NCBI GenBank assembly: GCA_001512985.1
Contig: LFRX01000047.1
Span: 14,211 to 32,811 of the forward strand
Reading direction: 5' to 3'
DNA: 18,601 nt
Source: Acholeplasmatales bacterium DTU056
GTDB lineage: Bacteria; Bacillota_I; Bacilli_A; ML615J-28; CAG-698
Positions 1 through 7,599 of this stretch are shown here, one piece after another. Under the pieces are notes generated by a model, which made no database searches, was not told the DNA's origin, and saw only the letters and a list, made by a program, of their open reading frames with translations. A program made the position numbers and the translations under genes. How positions within the stretch are numbered: position 1 is the first letter of the stretch; each line of letters begins with the position of its first letter.

Positions 1-194
1 TCATCAGTCAATTAATTGATACCGCCATCTTTGTAACAATTGCATTTGCTGGAACAATAGATACCAATGCATTATTCCAAGTTTTCATTTCTACCTTCGT
101 CATTAAAATAATTGTAGCATTATTGGATACACCATTTATATATTTAATGAAAAGAATCAAACCAATTAAGGATAATAATACATTACTATCATAA
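1..194 (+). CDS. Queuosine precursor transporter, YhhQ/VUT family (3' end only)
   Basis: The frame beginning at base 3 is open from the window edge to a TAA at 192-194, giving the last 63 residues of a membrane protein. It starts with SQLIDTAIFVTIAF and later has IIVALLDTPFIYLMKRIK. These match the conserved C-terminal part of the YhhQ/VUT family (the SQLIDT and LDTPFIY signatures and two hydrophobic helices), recalled from family knowledge and not from a search. Such proteins import queuosine precursors (preQ0, preQ1 or queuine) across the cytoplasmic membrane. The convergent neighbour is queA, a queuosine-biosynthesis enzyme, which agrees with this assignment. The fragment is cut only by the window edge; nothing suggests a broken gene. 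Confidence 0.72.
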   Translation, partial: ISQLIDTAIFVTIAFAGTIDTNALFQVFISTFVIKIIVALLDTPFIYLMKRIKPIKDNNTLLS

Positions 195-200
195 GATAGG

Positions 201-228
201 AAAAACAAGGCCAAAAGCCTTGTTTTTT
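201..228. terminator. Bidirectional rho-independent terminator between yhhQ-like gene and queA
   Basis: Arms 201-211 and 217-227 form an 11-bp perfect stem with loop CAAAA. A run of T follows on the plus strand, and the A-run at the 5' side gives a T-run on the minus strand. It lies just after the transporter stop and just downstream of the queA stop, so it probably serves both convergent units. Confidence 0.85.
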
Positions 229-240
229 ATTTGTATGAAA

Positions 241-1263
241 TTAATAAATAAACATCGCATCTCCAAAAGAAAAAAAGCGATAGCGCTCTTTAATTGCTTC
301 ATGATAAGCTTTAAAAATTAAATCTTTACTAGCAAAAGCACTAACTAACATAATTAAAGTAGATTTTGGTAAATGGAAATTAGTTATTAAAGCATCAATT
401 GCTTTAAATTCATATCCTGGATAAATAAAAATATCCGTTTTATCATGACAAGCAACAAATTTATTATATTTTTGATAAATACTTTCTAATGTTCTAGTTG
501 ATGTCGTTCCGACACTAATAATTCTTCTTCCTTCGACTTTAGCTTTATTTAATGCTAAAGCGGCTTCTTCTTTCATTTCATAATACTCTGAATGCATCTT
601 ATGCTCTTCCACATTCTCTACTTTGACATCCCGAAATGTTCCTAAACCTACATGTAATGTCACATAAACAATTTCTATTCCATTTTGTTTTAAGGATTCC
701 AATAATTCTTCCGTAAAATGAAGTCCAGCTGTTGGAGCGGCAGAACTACCTAAATGTTTAGCATAAACTGTTTGATAACGATCAGGATCATTTAATTTTG
801 ATTTAATATATGGTGGTAAAGGCATTTGTCCGATTTGGGATAGTTTTTCTAAGAAAATACCGTCATAATTAAATTGTAATTTAACTAATCCTTCGTCAAA
901 CTTTTCAATAACAGCAGCACTCATAACATTATTAAAGTTGATTTCGGTTCCAACCTTAACTCTTCGGGCTGGTCTAACTAAGGCTTCCCATTGATTATTG
1001 GTATATTCTTGTAATAATAAAACTTCGATTTTGGCTTTAGTTGGAACTTTTTCGCCGATGATTCGCGATGGCAATACTTTTGTGTCATTTAAGACTAATA
1101 CATCACCTGGTTGCAAGAAATTTCCAATTTCATAAAAATGATAATGTCCAATTTCCCCGGTCTTTCGATTAACAGTCATTAGTCGTGAAGCAGCACGGTT
1201 TTCTAACGGTGTCTGTGCAATCAATTCTTCGGGTAAATCATAATCAAATTCTTCAACTTTCAT
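241..1263 (-). CDS. queA: S-adenosylmethionine:tRNA ribosyltransferase-isomerase
   Basis: QueA transfers and isomerises the ribosyl part of SAM onto preQ1 at tRNA position 34, making epoxyqueuosine; it acts in the cytosol. The 340-residue length is normal for the family. The sequence carries the expected blocks: an N-terminal EEFDYDLPEELIAQTPLE, a FLQPGDVLVLNDTKVLPSRI segment, PLPPYIKS, SSAAPTAGLHFTEELL, the HVGLGTFRDV stretch and VGTTSTRTLES. The ATG at 1263 is preceded by AGGTGA about 6 bases upstream, and this site lies inside the end of ruvB. The two frames overlap by 11 bases, so translation is likely coupled. The ruvB-queA order is the common Bacillota arrangement. tgt, which often follows queA, is not seen here; the convergent transporter occupies that place. 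Confidence 0.97.
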   Translation of the reverse strand: MKVEEFDYDLPEELIAQTPLENRAASRLMTVNRKTGEIGHYHFYEIGNFLQPGDVLVLNDTKVLPSRIIGEKVPTKAKIEVLLLQEYTNNQWEALVRPARRVKVGTEINFNNVMSAAVIEKFDEGLVKLQFNYDGIFLEKLSQIGQMPLPPYIKSKLNDPDRYQTVYAKHLGSSAAPTAGLHFTEELLESLKQNGIEIVYVTLHVGLGTFRDVKVENVEEHKMHSEYYEMKEEAALALNKAKVEGRRIISVGTTSTRTLESIYQKYNKFVACHDKTDIFIYPGYEFKAIDALITNFHLPKSTLIMLVSAFASKDLIFKAYHEAIKERYRFFSFGDAMFIY

Positions 1264-2242
1264 CTTTTGTCACCTGTAAATGTTCATAAGTTTTATTTGT
1301 TACCATTCGACCCCGGGGAGTGCGAATGATATATCCTTCCTGTAATAAGTATGGTTCATAGACATCTTCAATAGTAGTCACTTCTTCTCCGATTGATGCG
1401 GCAATAGCATTAACTCCAACAGGGCCGCCCCCAAAGCGTTCAATTATCGTTCGCAAATATTTATGGTCGATATCATTTAATCCTGCGTTATCAATATTTA
1501 ATTTATCCAATGCTAATTTAGTATCTTCAATTTGAATTAACTCTTGGCCAGGTTTATGATATTGCGAAAAATCTCGAACTCTTCTAAATAATCGATTAGC
1601 TACTCGAGGTGTTCCACGAGAGCGTTTGGCAATTTCTAAGGCTGACGGATAATCGATATTAAAATTAAACACTTTAGAAGTTCGGAAAATAATTTGGACT
1701 AATTCATCGACAGTATAATATGGAAGATGATGAACAATTCCGAAACGATCACGTAACGGAGCAGATAAATCTCCATAACGTGTTGTTGCCCCAATTAAAG
1801 TAAATGGTGGTAAATCTATCTTAATGGTACTAGCAGTTGAATCTTTTCCAACAATAATATCAATACAATAATCTTCCATCGCGCTATATAAGACTTCTTC
1901 AACCATACGAGGAAGACGATGGATTTCGTCAATAAACAATACATCACCAGGTTCTAAGTTCGATAAAATGCTAGCTAAGTCACCAACCCGATCGATACTG
2001 GGAGCTGAAATACTATAAAAGGAAGCATCCATTTCATTAGCAATTATTTGGGCTAATGTTGTTTTTCCCAATCCCGGTGGACCATAAAACAACGTATGAT
2101 CTAGTGTTTCTTGTCTAGCCTTGGCTGTTTGAATAAAAACATTTAAGACTTCTTTTAGCGAATCTTGCCCAATAAATTGTTCTAGGGTTTGGGGACGCAA
2201 ACTTAATTCTTCATTATCTTTACCTAAAAAATCTTGGAACAT
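1253..2242 (-). CDS. ruvB: Holliday junction branch migration ATPase RuvB
   Basis: RuvB is the AAA+ motor that drives branch migration of Holliday junctions with RuvA. The 329-residue protein shows Walker A GPPGLGKTT (about 54-62), Walker B with DEIH (105-108), a sensor-1 region TLIGATTRYGDLSAPLRDRF that also holds the arginine-finger segment, and a C-terminal winged-helix domain ending in GYIIRTPRGR. Length and motifs are complete. The start ATG at 2242 has GAGGTGA 5 bases upstream. It is the first gene of a two-gene unit with queA. Its usual partner ruvA is not upstream in the same direction but is divergently placed 72 bases away. No clear minus-strand promoter could be assigned in that short gap. 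Confidence 0.97.
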   Translation of the reverse strand: MFQDFLGKDNEELSLRPQTLEQFIGQDSLKEVLNVFIQTAKARQETLDHTLFYGPPGLGKTTLAQIIANEMDASFYSISAPSIDRVGDLASILSNLEPGDVLFIDEIHRLPRMVEEVLYSAMEDYCIDIIVGKDSTASTIKIDLPPFTLIGATTRYGDLSAPLRDRFGIVHHLPYYTVDELVQIIFRTSKVFNFNIDYPSALEIAKRSRGTPRVANRLFRRVRDFSQYHKPGQELIQIEDTKLALDKLNIDNAGLNDIDHKYLRTIIERFGGGPVGVNAIAASIGEEVTTIEDVYEPYLLQEGYIIRTPRGRMVTNKTYEHLQVTKDES

Positions 2243-2262
2243 TCAGCTCACCTCGTTTTTAA

Positions 2263-2291
2263 TTTACTTAAAACTGAAGATGTGATATAAT
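2263..2291 (+). promoter_or_regulatory. Promoter of ruvA, extended -10 type
   Basis: TTTACT (2263-2268) is a -35-like box, followed by a 17-base spacer and a perfect TATAAT (2286-2291) preceded by TGTGA, a Bacillota-type extended -10. The ruvA ATG lies 23 bases beyond the -10. The -10 region also forms the small palindrome TGTGAT-ATA-ATCACA (2281-2295). Confidence 0.65.
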
Positions 2292-2314
2292 CACACATAG
2301 GTGGTGACTTTTTT

Positions 2315-2878
2315 ATGTTTGATTATATCAAAGGTATAATTACTAGAGTTGATGCAAATTATGTGGTACTTGAAAGTAATAATATCGGATATCAGATTAA
2401 AACCCCAAATCCATTTATTTATAAACTACATGAAGAAAGAATTATTTATATTCACACATACCTTCGCGAAAACATTTTCGATTTGTATGGTTTTAAATCA
2501 ATCAAAGAACGTAGTCTATTTTTAAATTTAATTTCAGTTAAAGGCCTTGGTCCAAAAACTGCATTAGCTATTTTAGCTAGTAGTGAACCTGAGGAAGTAA
2601 TTCAAGCCATCAACGAACAAAATGTTAAGTTCTTACAAAAGTTTCCGGGGATTGGACCAAAGGTTAGTCATCAAATCATCCTTGATTTAATGGGAAAACT
2701 TGTCCCAACAACTAACGCAATTGATCCAAAACTAGAAACTGTTTATGAAGCCTTAAAATCTTTAGGTTATCAAAATCGTGAGATTAACCAAATTCATCAA
2801 GAATTACAAGACAATAAAGACTTACCTATTGAAGATTTAATTAAATTAGCTCTGCGTAAACTAAAAGTGTTCAAATGA
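2315..2878 (+). CDS. ruvA: Holliday junction DNA-binding protein RuvA
   Basis: RuvA binds the four-way junction as a tetramer and loads RuvB. The 187-residue protein has the N-terminal OB-fold start MFDYIKGIITRVDANYVVLE (1-20), then two helix-hairpin-helix motifs around GLGPKTA (77-83) and PGIGPKV (111-117), and a C-terminal RuvB-interacting domain (about 140-187). The ATG at 2315 follows AGGTGGTGA (2299-2307) with a 7-base gap. Unlike the common ruvA-ruvB operon, it is transcribed alone on the plus strand and divergently from ruvB. Its TGA stop sits inside the terminator hairpin. All domains are present, so the protein should be functional. Confidence 0.96.
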   Translation: MFDYIKGIITRVDANYVVLESNNIGYQIKTPNPFIYKLHEERIIYIHTYLRENIFDLYGFKSIKERSLFLNLISVKGLGPKTALAILASSEPEEVIQAINEQNVKFLQKFPGIGPKVSHQIILDLMGKLVPTTNAIDPKLETVYEALKSLGYQNREINQIHQELQDNKDLPIEDLIKLALRKLKVFK

Positions 2879-2889
2879 ACACTTTTTTT
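2863..2889. terminator. Terminator overlapping the end of ruvA
   Basis: Arms 2863-2872 and 2877-2886 form a 10-bp perfect stem with loop AAAT, followed by T residues on the plus strand. The ruvA stop codon (2876-2878) lies in it. It also immediately follows the stop of the convergent coiled-coil gene (2888-2890), and may act more weakly in that direction, where only the four T of the stem follow. Confidence 0.8.
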
Positions 2890-4651
2890 ATAATAATTTT
2901 AAATGTTCTTTTTTTTCTATTAGGTTACTATGATGTTTCTCTTGGTATTTCTCTTTAATATCGGCTATAATTTTTCGTAACTTGATACGTTGTTCTTCAT
3001 GTATTTTATCAATATTTTTTTGATATTGATTTATTTCTTCTTTAATTTTTTGAGATAATTCTTTCTTTTCTAATTTAATTTCTTCATCAAATTTTCTCAA
3101 TTGATTTTGATGTTCTAATATATTATTATTGTACATTTCAAGAATTAATCTTTTTTTGGTTTCAAAGTTTTGCTTAATCTTAGCAACTTCTTGATTTAAA
3201 GCATTAAGTTCTTGATTATATTTAGCTTTTAGGTTAATCTCTTTATTATTTAAAATTTCACTAGCAGTTGCCATTACTTCTTCATGATGATTTAAAAACT
3301 TCACCATTAGCTCACGATCATTAGTAATTTCTTGATTGATAAAACTAGAAAATGACTGCAATATTTCTTTTAAAACACTATTTAAAGACTTAATTTGACT
3401 TGTTAAATGTTTAAAGTATTTATCAATATGTTTTCGTTGATTTTCTTTATAGACAGTAATTTCTTCATTAAATCGTAGATAGTTAAACTGATAATCATAA
3501 TCTTGCCATGAATAATCTTGGCTTTGATTTACAATTGATTGTTGTAAGAAAGAATCATTAATTAGAAGTAATTTAGTAATGATATTACCTACTTGATCTT
3601 TAATTGTTTGGGTAATAGTATCAATTAAATTTTGAATAAGATTATTTAATAATGTAATTTGATTATTAAAAGATTGATATAAATGCTCCTTTTCTTTTAA
3701 TAAGTTATCAATTTCTAAATCAACATTTAGGTTAAGCAAATTTTGATAGTTAACTAAATATTGATGTTTTTTTTGATTAAATTGATAAATATTTTGGAAA
3801 AACTCTTTCTTGATATCAACTAATTCTAATAAATATTGTTGTTCAAATTCATTTAATGAAAGTAAATTATCTTTTTCTTTATTGATTAAATATTCGTGAT
3901 AATTTGAATCATATGAATAGTTATTAACCTTTTCATCAATATTTAACAATTCAATTTTTTCTTTCAATTCCGCAATCTTCATATTCACCTGTTCACGGTA
4001 AATACGAATTTCATCTTCTTTTCTGATTAAATATTCTTGATACTCAATTTCAATATCTTGTGATTCTTTTAAATACTCTTTGGTTAAATTATAAATTTCT
4101 TCTATAGCTTCGATACGAATTTTTTTGATTTCATTGTTAATTGTTTTGATATGAATCGGTTCGTTCACAACTAATAATTCTTTATCTAATGGACTAGATT
4201 TGCGTTTGGCTTGTTCTTGGACTTTTTTAATTTCAAAATCTAATTTTCGTGATAATTCAGTTGTTTTACTTTTATAAGCTTTTTTAATTTCTTTAATTTC
4301 ATTTTCAATATCTTTGGTTTTAGCAGTAAAGTCTCGTTCTAATGCATTAATCTTATAAGTATGTTCTTGCTTATTTTTCTTAATTAATGCCATTAGATCT
4401 TTTAATTGCTCTTCTTTTTTATTAATAAAACCTTCTTTTATATAATCTAAATTATTTTCGCCTTTAAATGATTCAATTTGTTGGTGATATGATTGTTCTT
4501 TTTGTTTAAGAAGGACGGAGTTTTCATAATGTAATTTTTCAATTTCATTATTAGTTTTCAAATAAAGTTTATTCAATTCTTCGATTTGAGCATTGAATGT
4601 CATTTGATTATCATTTTGATTATTGTTATTTAAATTGTTATTTAAAGACAT
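2888..4651 (-). CDS. Large coiled-coil protein of unknown function, last gene of SRP operon
   Basis: I do not recognise this 587-residue protein. It begins with an Asn/Gln-rich low-complexity stretch (about residues 1-16). The rest is rich in Lys, Glu, Gln, Asn, Ile and Leu, with long runs of heptad-like spacing typical of coiled coils (for example about 20-240 and the final 150 residues). No signal peptide, hydrophobic membrane segment or Cys is visible, so it is probably a cytosolic elongated protein. Two segments resemble each other: EYQEYLIRKEDEI and NYHEYLINKEKDNL, possibly an internal repeat. The ATG at 4651 has GGAGGAG about 4 bases upstream, an excellent site. It starts 17 bases after the ffh stop, so it is almost surely transcribed with ffh. 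Candidate roles (a scaffold or cytoskeletal filament, or an SRP-linked factor) are inference only. Similarity to SMC or myosin-like proteins would be compositional. Confidence 0.85.
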   Translation of the reverse strand: MSLNNNLNNNNQNDNQMTFNAQIEELNKLYLKTNNEIEKLHYENSVLLKQKEQSYHQQIESFKGENNLDYIKEGFINKKEEQLKDLMALIKKNKQEHTYKINALERDFTAKTKDIENEIKEIKKAYKSKTTELSRKLDFEIKKVQEQAKRKSSPLDKELLVVNEPIHIKTINNEIKKIRIEAIEEIYNLTKEYLKESQDIEIEYQEYLIRKEDEIRIYREQVNMKIAELKEKIELLNIDEKVNNYSYDSNYHEYLINKEKDNLLSLNEFEQQYLLELVDIKKEFFQNIYQFNQKKHQYLVNYQNLLNLNVDLEIDNLLKEKEHLYQSFNNQITLLNNLIQNLIDTITQTIKDQVGNIITKLLLINDSFLQQSIVNQSQDYSWQDYDYQFNYLRFNEEITVYKENQRKHIDKYFKHLTSQIKSLNSVLKEILQSFSSFINQEITNDRELMVKFLNHHEEVMATASEILNNKEINLKAKYNQELNALNQEVAKIKQNFETKKRLILEMYNNNILEHQNQLRKFDEEIKLEKKELSQKIKEEINQYQKNIDKIHEEQRIKLRKIIADIKEKYQEKHHSNLIEKKEHLKLL

Positions 4652-4668
4652 AAAACTCCTCCATATAC

Positions 4669-6078
4669 CTAAAATCTAAAATTACCATGTCCCTTTCCTT
4701 TTCCACGTGATTTTCGTGGAGTTTGCGCCATCTTTGGAAAATTAGTTGGCATTTGATTTTGCTCAAGTTTTTCAAAATCAATTCCCGCTAATGCTTTAAA
4801 TTGTTTACGCATATCTTCAAAGCGCTTAATTAGGGCATTAACCTCTTGATATGGTCGTCCTGATCCACGACTAACTCGTTCTCTGCGCGAACGGCTCATC
4901 GATAATAAATCAGGATTTTTCCGTTCTTCAGGGGTCATTGAATTAATAATCGCTTCTATATATACAAATTGTTTATCATCAATATCTAAGTTACGAATCT
5001 CACGCCCAACTCCTGGTAATAAACTTAAAATTCCTTTTAAAGATCCTAGGCGTTTTATCCAACGAATTTGTTTTAAAAAATCATTATAGTTATAAGAACC
5101 TTTTTGCATTCTTTCCGCAAGCTTTAAAGCCTCTTCTTCTTCAATAGTAGCGGTTGCTTTTTCGATTAAACTAACAACATCTCCCATACCAAGAATTCGG
5201 CCAGCCATACGATCTGGATGGAAAACTTCAATTTGATCAAGTTTTTCGCCAACACCAATAAATTTAATTGGAATGTTAGTTAAATATCGAATTGATAAAG
5301 CAGCCCCGCCACGAGTATCTCCATCTAATTTAGTTAAAATACATCCAGTGATTGGTAATAGGTCATTGAAGGATGTAATTACATTGATGGCATCTTGTCC
5401 CATCATCGCATCAATTGTTAGCAATACTTCATCTGGTTTAGCGATATTGACAATATCTTTTAATTCATCCATTAATTGCTCATCAATATGAAGTCTTCCA
5501 GCAGTATCGATAATTACTAAATCATAACCTTTAGATTTAGCATATTCCAATCCTTTTTGAACTATTTCAGTAGCTTTAACATTAGTCCCTAGTTGAAAGA
5601 CTTCAATCCCAAGTTGTGACCCAATTACTTCAAGTTGGGTAATAGCAGCCGGACGATAAATGTCAGCCGCAATCAACATTGGTTTTTTACCATCTCTTTC
5701 ACGTAGGAAATTAGCTAGTTTTCCAACATGAGTTGTTTTTCCGGTTCCTTGTAACCCTACTAGCATAAATGTTGAAAGTCCACTGACTTTATAATTAACT
5801 CCAGCTGCTTCATCACCCATCAATTTTTTTAATTCATCATGAACGATTTTAATTACTTGATCTCCTGGAGTTAAAGATTTTAAGATTTTTTCCCCTTTAG
5901 CCTTGGCACTTACCTCAGCAGTAAAACTTTTAACAACTTTATAATTGACATCTGCCTCAAGTAAAGACAAACGAACTTCTTTCATCATTTCATCAATATC
6001 TTTTTCAGTTAAGCGACCGCGGCCTGTTAGTCGTCGCAAAGTCATTTGGAGTCTATCTGATAAGCTTTCAAATGGCAT
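4669..6078 (-). CDS. ffh: Signal recognition particle GTPase Ffh (SRP54)
   Basis: Ffh binds signal sequences on translating ribosomes together with SRP RNA and docks on FtsY at the membrane. The 469 residues contain the N domain (1-90), the G domain with G1 GLQGTGKTT (108-116), DTAGRLHIDE (191-200) and TKLDGDTRGG (249-258), and the M domain (about 320-440) with the RNA-binding stretch SMSRSRRERVSRGSG. The tail is basic and Gly-rich (PRKSRGKGKGHG). Length is near the usual 440-480. The ATG at 6078 is preceded by AAGGGTGAG 5 bases upstream. It lies 13 bases after ylxM and 17 bases before the coiled-coil gene, inside a unit starting at ftsY. Confidence 0.98.
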   Translation of the reverse strand: MPFESLSDRLQMTLRRLTGRGRLTEKDIDEMMKEVRLSLLEADVNYKVVKSFTAEVSAKAKGEKILKSLTPGDQVIKIVHDELKKLMGDEAAGVNYKVSGLSTFMLVGLQGTGKTTHVGKLANFLRERDGKKPMLIAADIYRPAAITQLEVIGSQLGIEVFQLGTNVKATEIVQKGLEYAKSKGYDLVIIDTAGRLHIDEQLMDELKDIVNIAKPDEVLLTIDAMMGQDAINVITSFNDLLPITGCILTKLDGDTRGGAALSIRYLTNIPIKFIGVGEKLDQIEVFHPDRMAGRILGMGDVVSLIEKATATIEEEEALKLAERMQKGSYNYNDFLKQIRWIKRLGSLKGILSLLPGVGREIRNLDIDDKQFVYIEAIINSMTPEERKNPDLLSMSRSRRERVSRGSGRPYQEVNALIKRFEDMRKQFKALAGIDFEKLEQNQMPTNFPKMAQTPRKSRGKGKGHGNFRF

Positions 6079-6091
6079 TAATTCTCACCCT

Positions 6092-6412
6092 TTATTCAAT
6101 TTGTTTTAATTTTTCAATTAATGTTTGCACTTCTTTACATACACTGTTTTGGTATTCTTCGTATAATTTTTGACGCTGTTTATATTTTTTAAATAAACCT
6201 AACTTTTCTTCATAACTTTCTAATAGACTAAAAGTTTTTTGTAATACATCATAAATTGCATTTCGTGATACACCATAAATATTAGCAATTTCGGATAATG
6301 ATAAATCATCAAAATAATAATAGCGAAAATATTCCTGTTGCTTTGAGGTCAGCAATGATTCATAAAAATCAAATAAATTACTTAAATGTTCTTTCTTTTC
6401 CAAAATATCCAT
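6092..6412 (-). CDS. ylxM: YlxM/p13-family helix-turn-helix protein, SRP operon
   Basis: This small protein matches the YlxM family. It has the block LFDFYESLLTSKQQEYF, then YYFDDLSLSEIA and a helix-turn-helix NIYGVSRNAIYDVLQ, resembling a sigma-70 region 4 fold, and a C-terminal charged helix. In streptococci YlxM associates with SRP, and ylxM is nearly always beside ffh or ftsY, as here. The start is uncertain. The frame is open upstream through ATG at 6424 and 6427 and TTG at 6430, which would overlap ftsY by up to 17 bases. I chose the ATG at 6412, one base after the ftsY stop, because the resulting N-terminus (MDILEKKEHLSNLFDFY) best fits the usual family length. Translational coupling to ftsY is likely. 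Confidence 0.92.
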   Translation of the reverse strand: MDILEKKEHLSNLFDFYESLLTSKQQEYFRYYYFDDLSLSEIANIYGVSRNAIYDVLQKTFSLLESYEEKLGLFKKYKQRQKLYEEYQNSVCKEVQTLIEKLKQIE

Positions 6413-6413
6413 T

Positions 6414-7391
6414 TTATTCTTCATCATCAATCATCTCAGCAAACAATCCATATATATATTTTTCAATATCAAAGTATTCTAAATCGGTTAATTTCTCTCC
6501 TAAACCTACAAACTTAATTGGAATATTATAAATATGACGAATCGCTAAGACAATTCCACCTTTAGCAGTTCCATCAAGTTTAGTTAACACAATCCCAGTA
6601 ACATCTGTTGCTTCAATAAAAGCTTTGGCTTGACTTAAGCCATTTTGACCGGTGGTGGCATCGATAACTAATAAAGTATCATGAGGAGCATCTGGAACTT
6701 CTCGACTAATAACACGTTTGATTTTAGCCAACTCATTCATTAAATTTACTTTTGTTTGTAATCTTCCGGCAGTATCACACAAGACGCAATCATAGTTATC
6801 AGCTTTAGCTTTTTTGATAGCGTCAAAAATAACACTTGATGGATCACTACCTTCAGGTTTAGTAACTACTTCACAACCAACACGTTCTCCCCATATTTTT
6901 AATTGGTCGATCGCTCCGGCTCTAAACGTATCCCCCGCCGCAAGCAATACCTTTTTCCCCTCGCTTTTTAATTTATGCGCAATCTTAGCAATCGTAGTTG
7001 TTTTTCCAGTCCCATTAACCCCAACAAATAAAAAAACACTTAATCCATTAGGATTAAAATTAAGGTTGGAGTTTACAATTTCCCCTTTTAAATATATATC
7101 AAACATCTTATCAACAATAATCGGCTGTAACTCAGCCGCGCTTGTTAATCCTCTTACCCGAGGATCATTTTTTAACTCATCAATAAACTCAACAACCGTA
7201 TCAACGCCAATATCGGCCATTACAAATACTTCTTCTAACTCATCAAACAATTCTTCAGTAATTTCATTATATGAACCTAAAATTTTTTTTAATCGTGAAA
7301 AAACCCCCTTACGAGTTTTTTCCATTCCAATACGATATTTTTCAGCTTCTTTACGTTTAGCTTTACTTTTAAATATATCAAAAATACCCAT
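6414..7391 (-). CDS. ftsY: Signal recognition particle receptor FtsY
   Basis: FtsY is the SRP receptor GTPase at the cytoplasmic membrane. The 325 residues comprise a short N-terminal region beginning MGIFDIFKSKAKRK, a basic amphipathic-type start that could touch lipid, instead of the long acidic A domain of enterobacteria. An NG domain follows, with GVNGTGKTTT (124-133), DTAGRLQTK (206-214) and TKLDGTAKGG (270-279). The ATG at 7391 has AAAGGTGAG about 5 bases upstream. It is first in the ftsY-ylxM-ffh-coiled-coil unit, with a good extended -10 promoter at 7426-7453. The arrangement puts the SRP receptor and particle protein under one promoter. Confidence 0.97.
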   Translation of the reverse strand: MGIFDIFKSKAKRKEAEKYRIGMEKTRKGVFSRLKKILGSYNEITEELFDELEEVFVMADIGVDTVVEFIDELKNDPRVRGLTSAAELQPIIVDKMFDIYLKGEIVNSNLNFNPNGLSVFLFVGVNGTGKTTTIAKIAHKLKSEGKKVLLAAGDTFRAGAIDQLKIWGERVGCEVVTKPEGSDPSSVIFDAIKKAKADNYDCVLCDTAGRLQTKVNLMNELAKIKRVISREVPDAPHDTLLVIDATTGQNGLSQAKAFIEATDVTGIVLTKLDGTAKGGIVLAIRHIYNIPIKFVGLGEKLTDLEYFDIEKYIYGLFAEMIDDEE

Positions 7392-7425
7392 TAATACTCA
7401 CCTTTAATATTTTTTCTTATATTTT

Positions 7426-7453
7426 ATTATATCACATTTATCTTTTAAAGCAA
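7426..7453 (-). promoter_or_regulatory. Promoter of the ftsY-ylxM-ffh operon
   Basis: On the minus strand TTGCTT (7453-7448) is followed by 16 bases and the extended -10 TGTGATATAAT (7436-7426). The same 11 bases occur as the extended -10 of ruvA. It lies 34 bases upstream of the ftsY ATG. Confidence 0.65.
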
Positions 7454-7487
7454 ATAACAAAAAAATATAATAGCTAATTATTTTTGA

Positions 7488-7522
7488 CAAAAAAAGACTG
7501 TTAACTAAATAGTTAACAGTCT
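7488..7522 (-). terminator. Terminator downstream of the membrane-anchored protein gene
   Basis: A 12-bp perfect stem (7495-7506 with 7511-7522, loop AAAT) is followed on the minus strand by seven T (7494-7488). It lies about 78 bases beyond the stop of the minus-strand gene ending at 7600, and upstream of the ftsY promoter, so it isolates the SRP operon from read-through. Confidence 0.88.
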
Positions 7523-7599
7523 AATTGCTAAAGATAAAATATTCAAAAGTATAACCTAAAAAGCCCTCTAAAAGATTATTTTTACCCTAAATATAAAAT

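Noticed and set aside
2281..2295. Palindrome TGTGAT-ATA-ATCACA over the ruvA -10 box, resembling a repressor or CRP-type operator
   Set aside because: Most of it is the extended -10 itself (TGTGATATAAT), which occurs at ftsY without the second arm. Only six bases of symmetry remain, so chance is a sufficient explanation.
4600..4651. Asn-codon repeat at the start of the coiled-coil gene as a phase-variable tract
   Set aside because: The AAT/AAC codons are mixed and the repeat is trinucleotide, so length changes would not alter the frame.
6814..7407. 197-codon plus-strand ORF antisense to ftsY
   Set aside because: It lies wholly over a well-conserved GTPase gene, its composition is that of a reverse-frame shadow (Ser/Thr/Pro/Asn-rich), and it has no ribosome-binding site or neighbour context.
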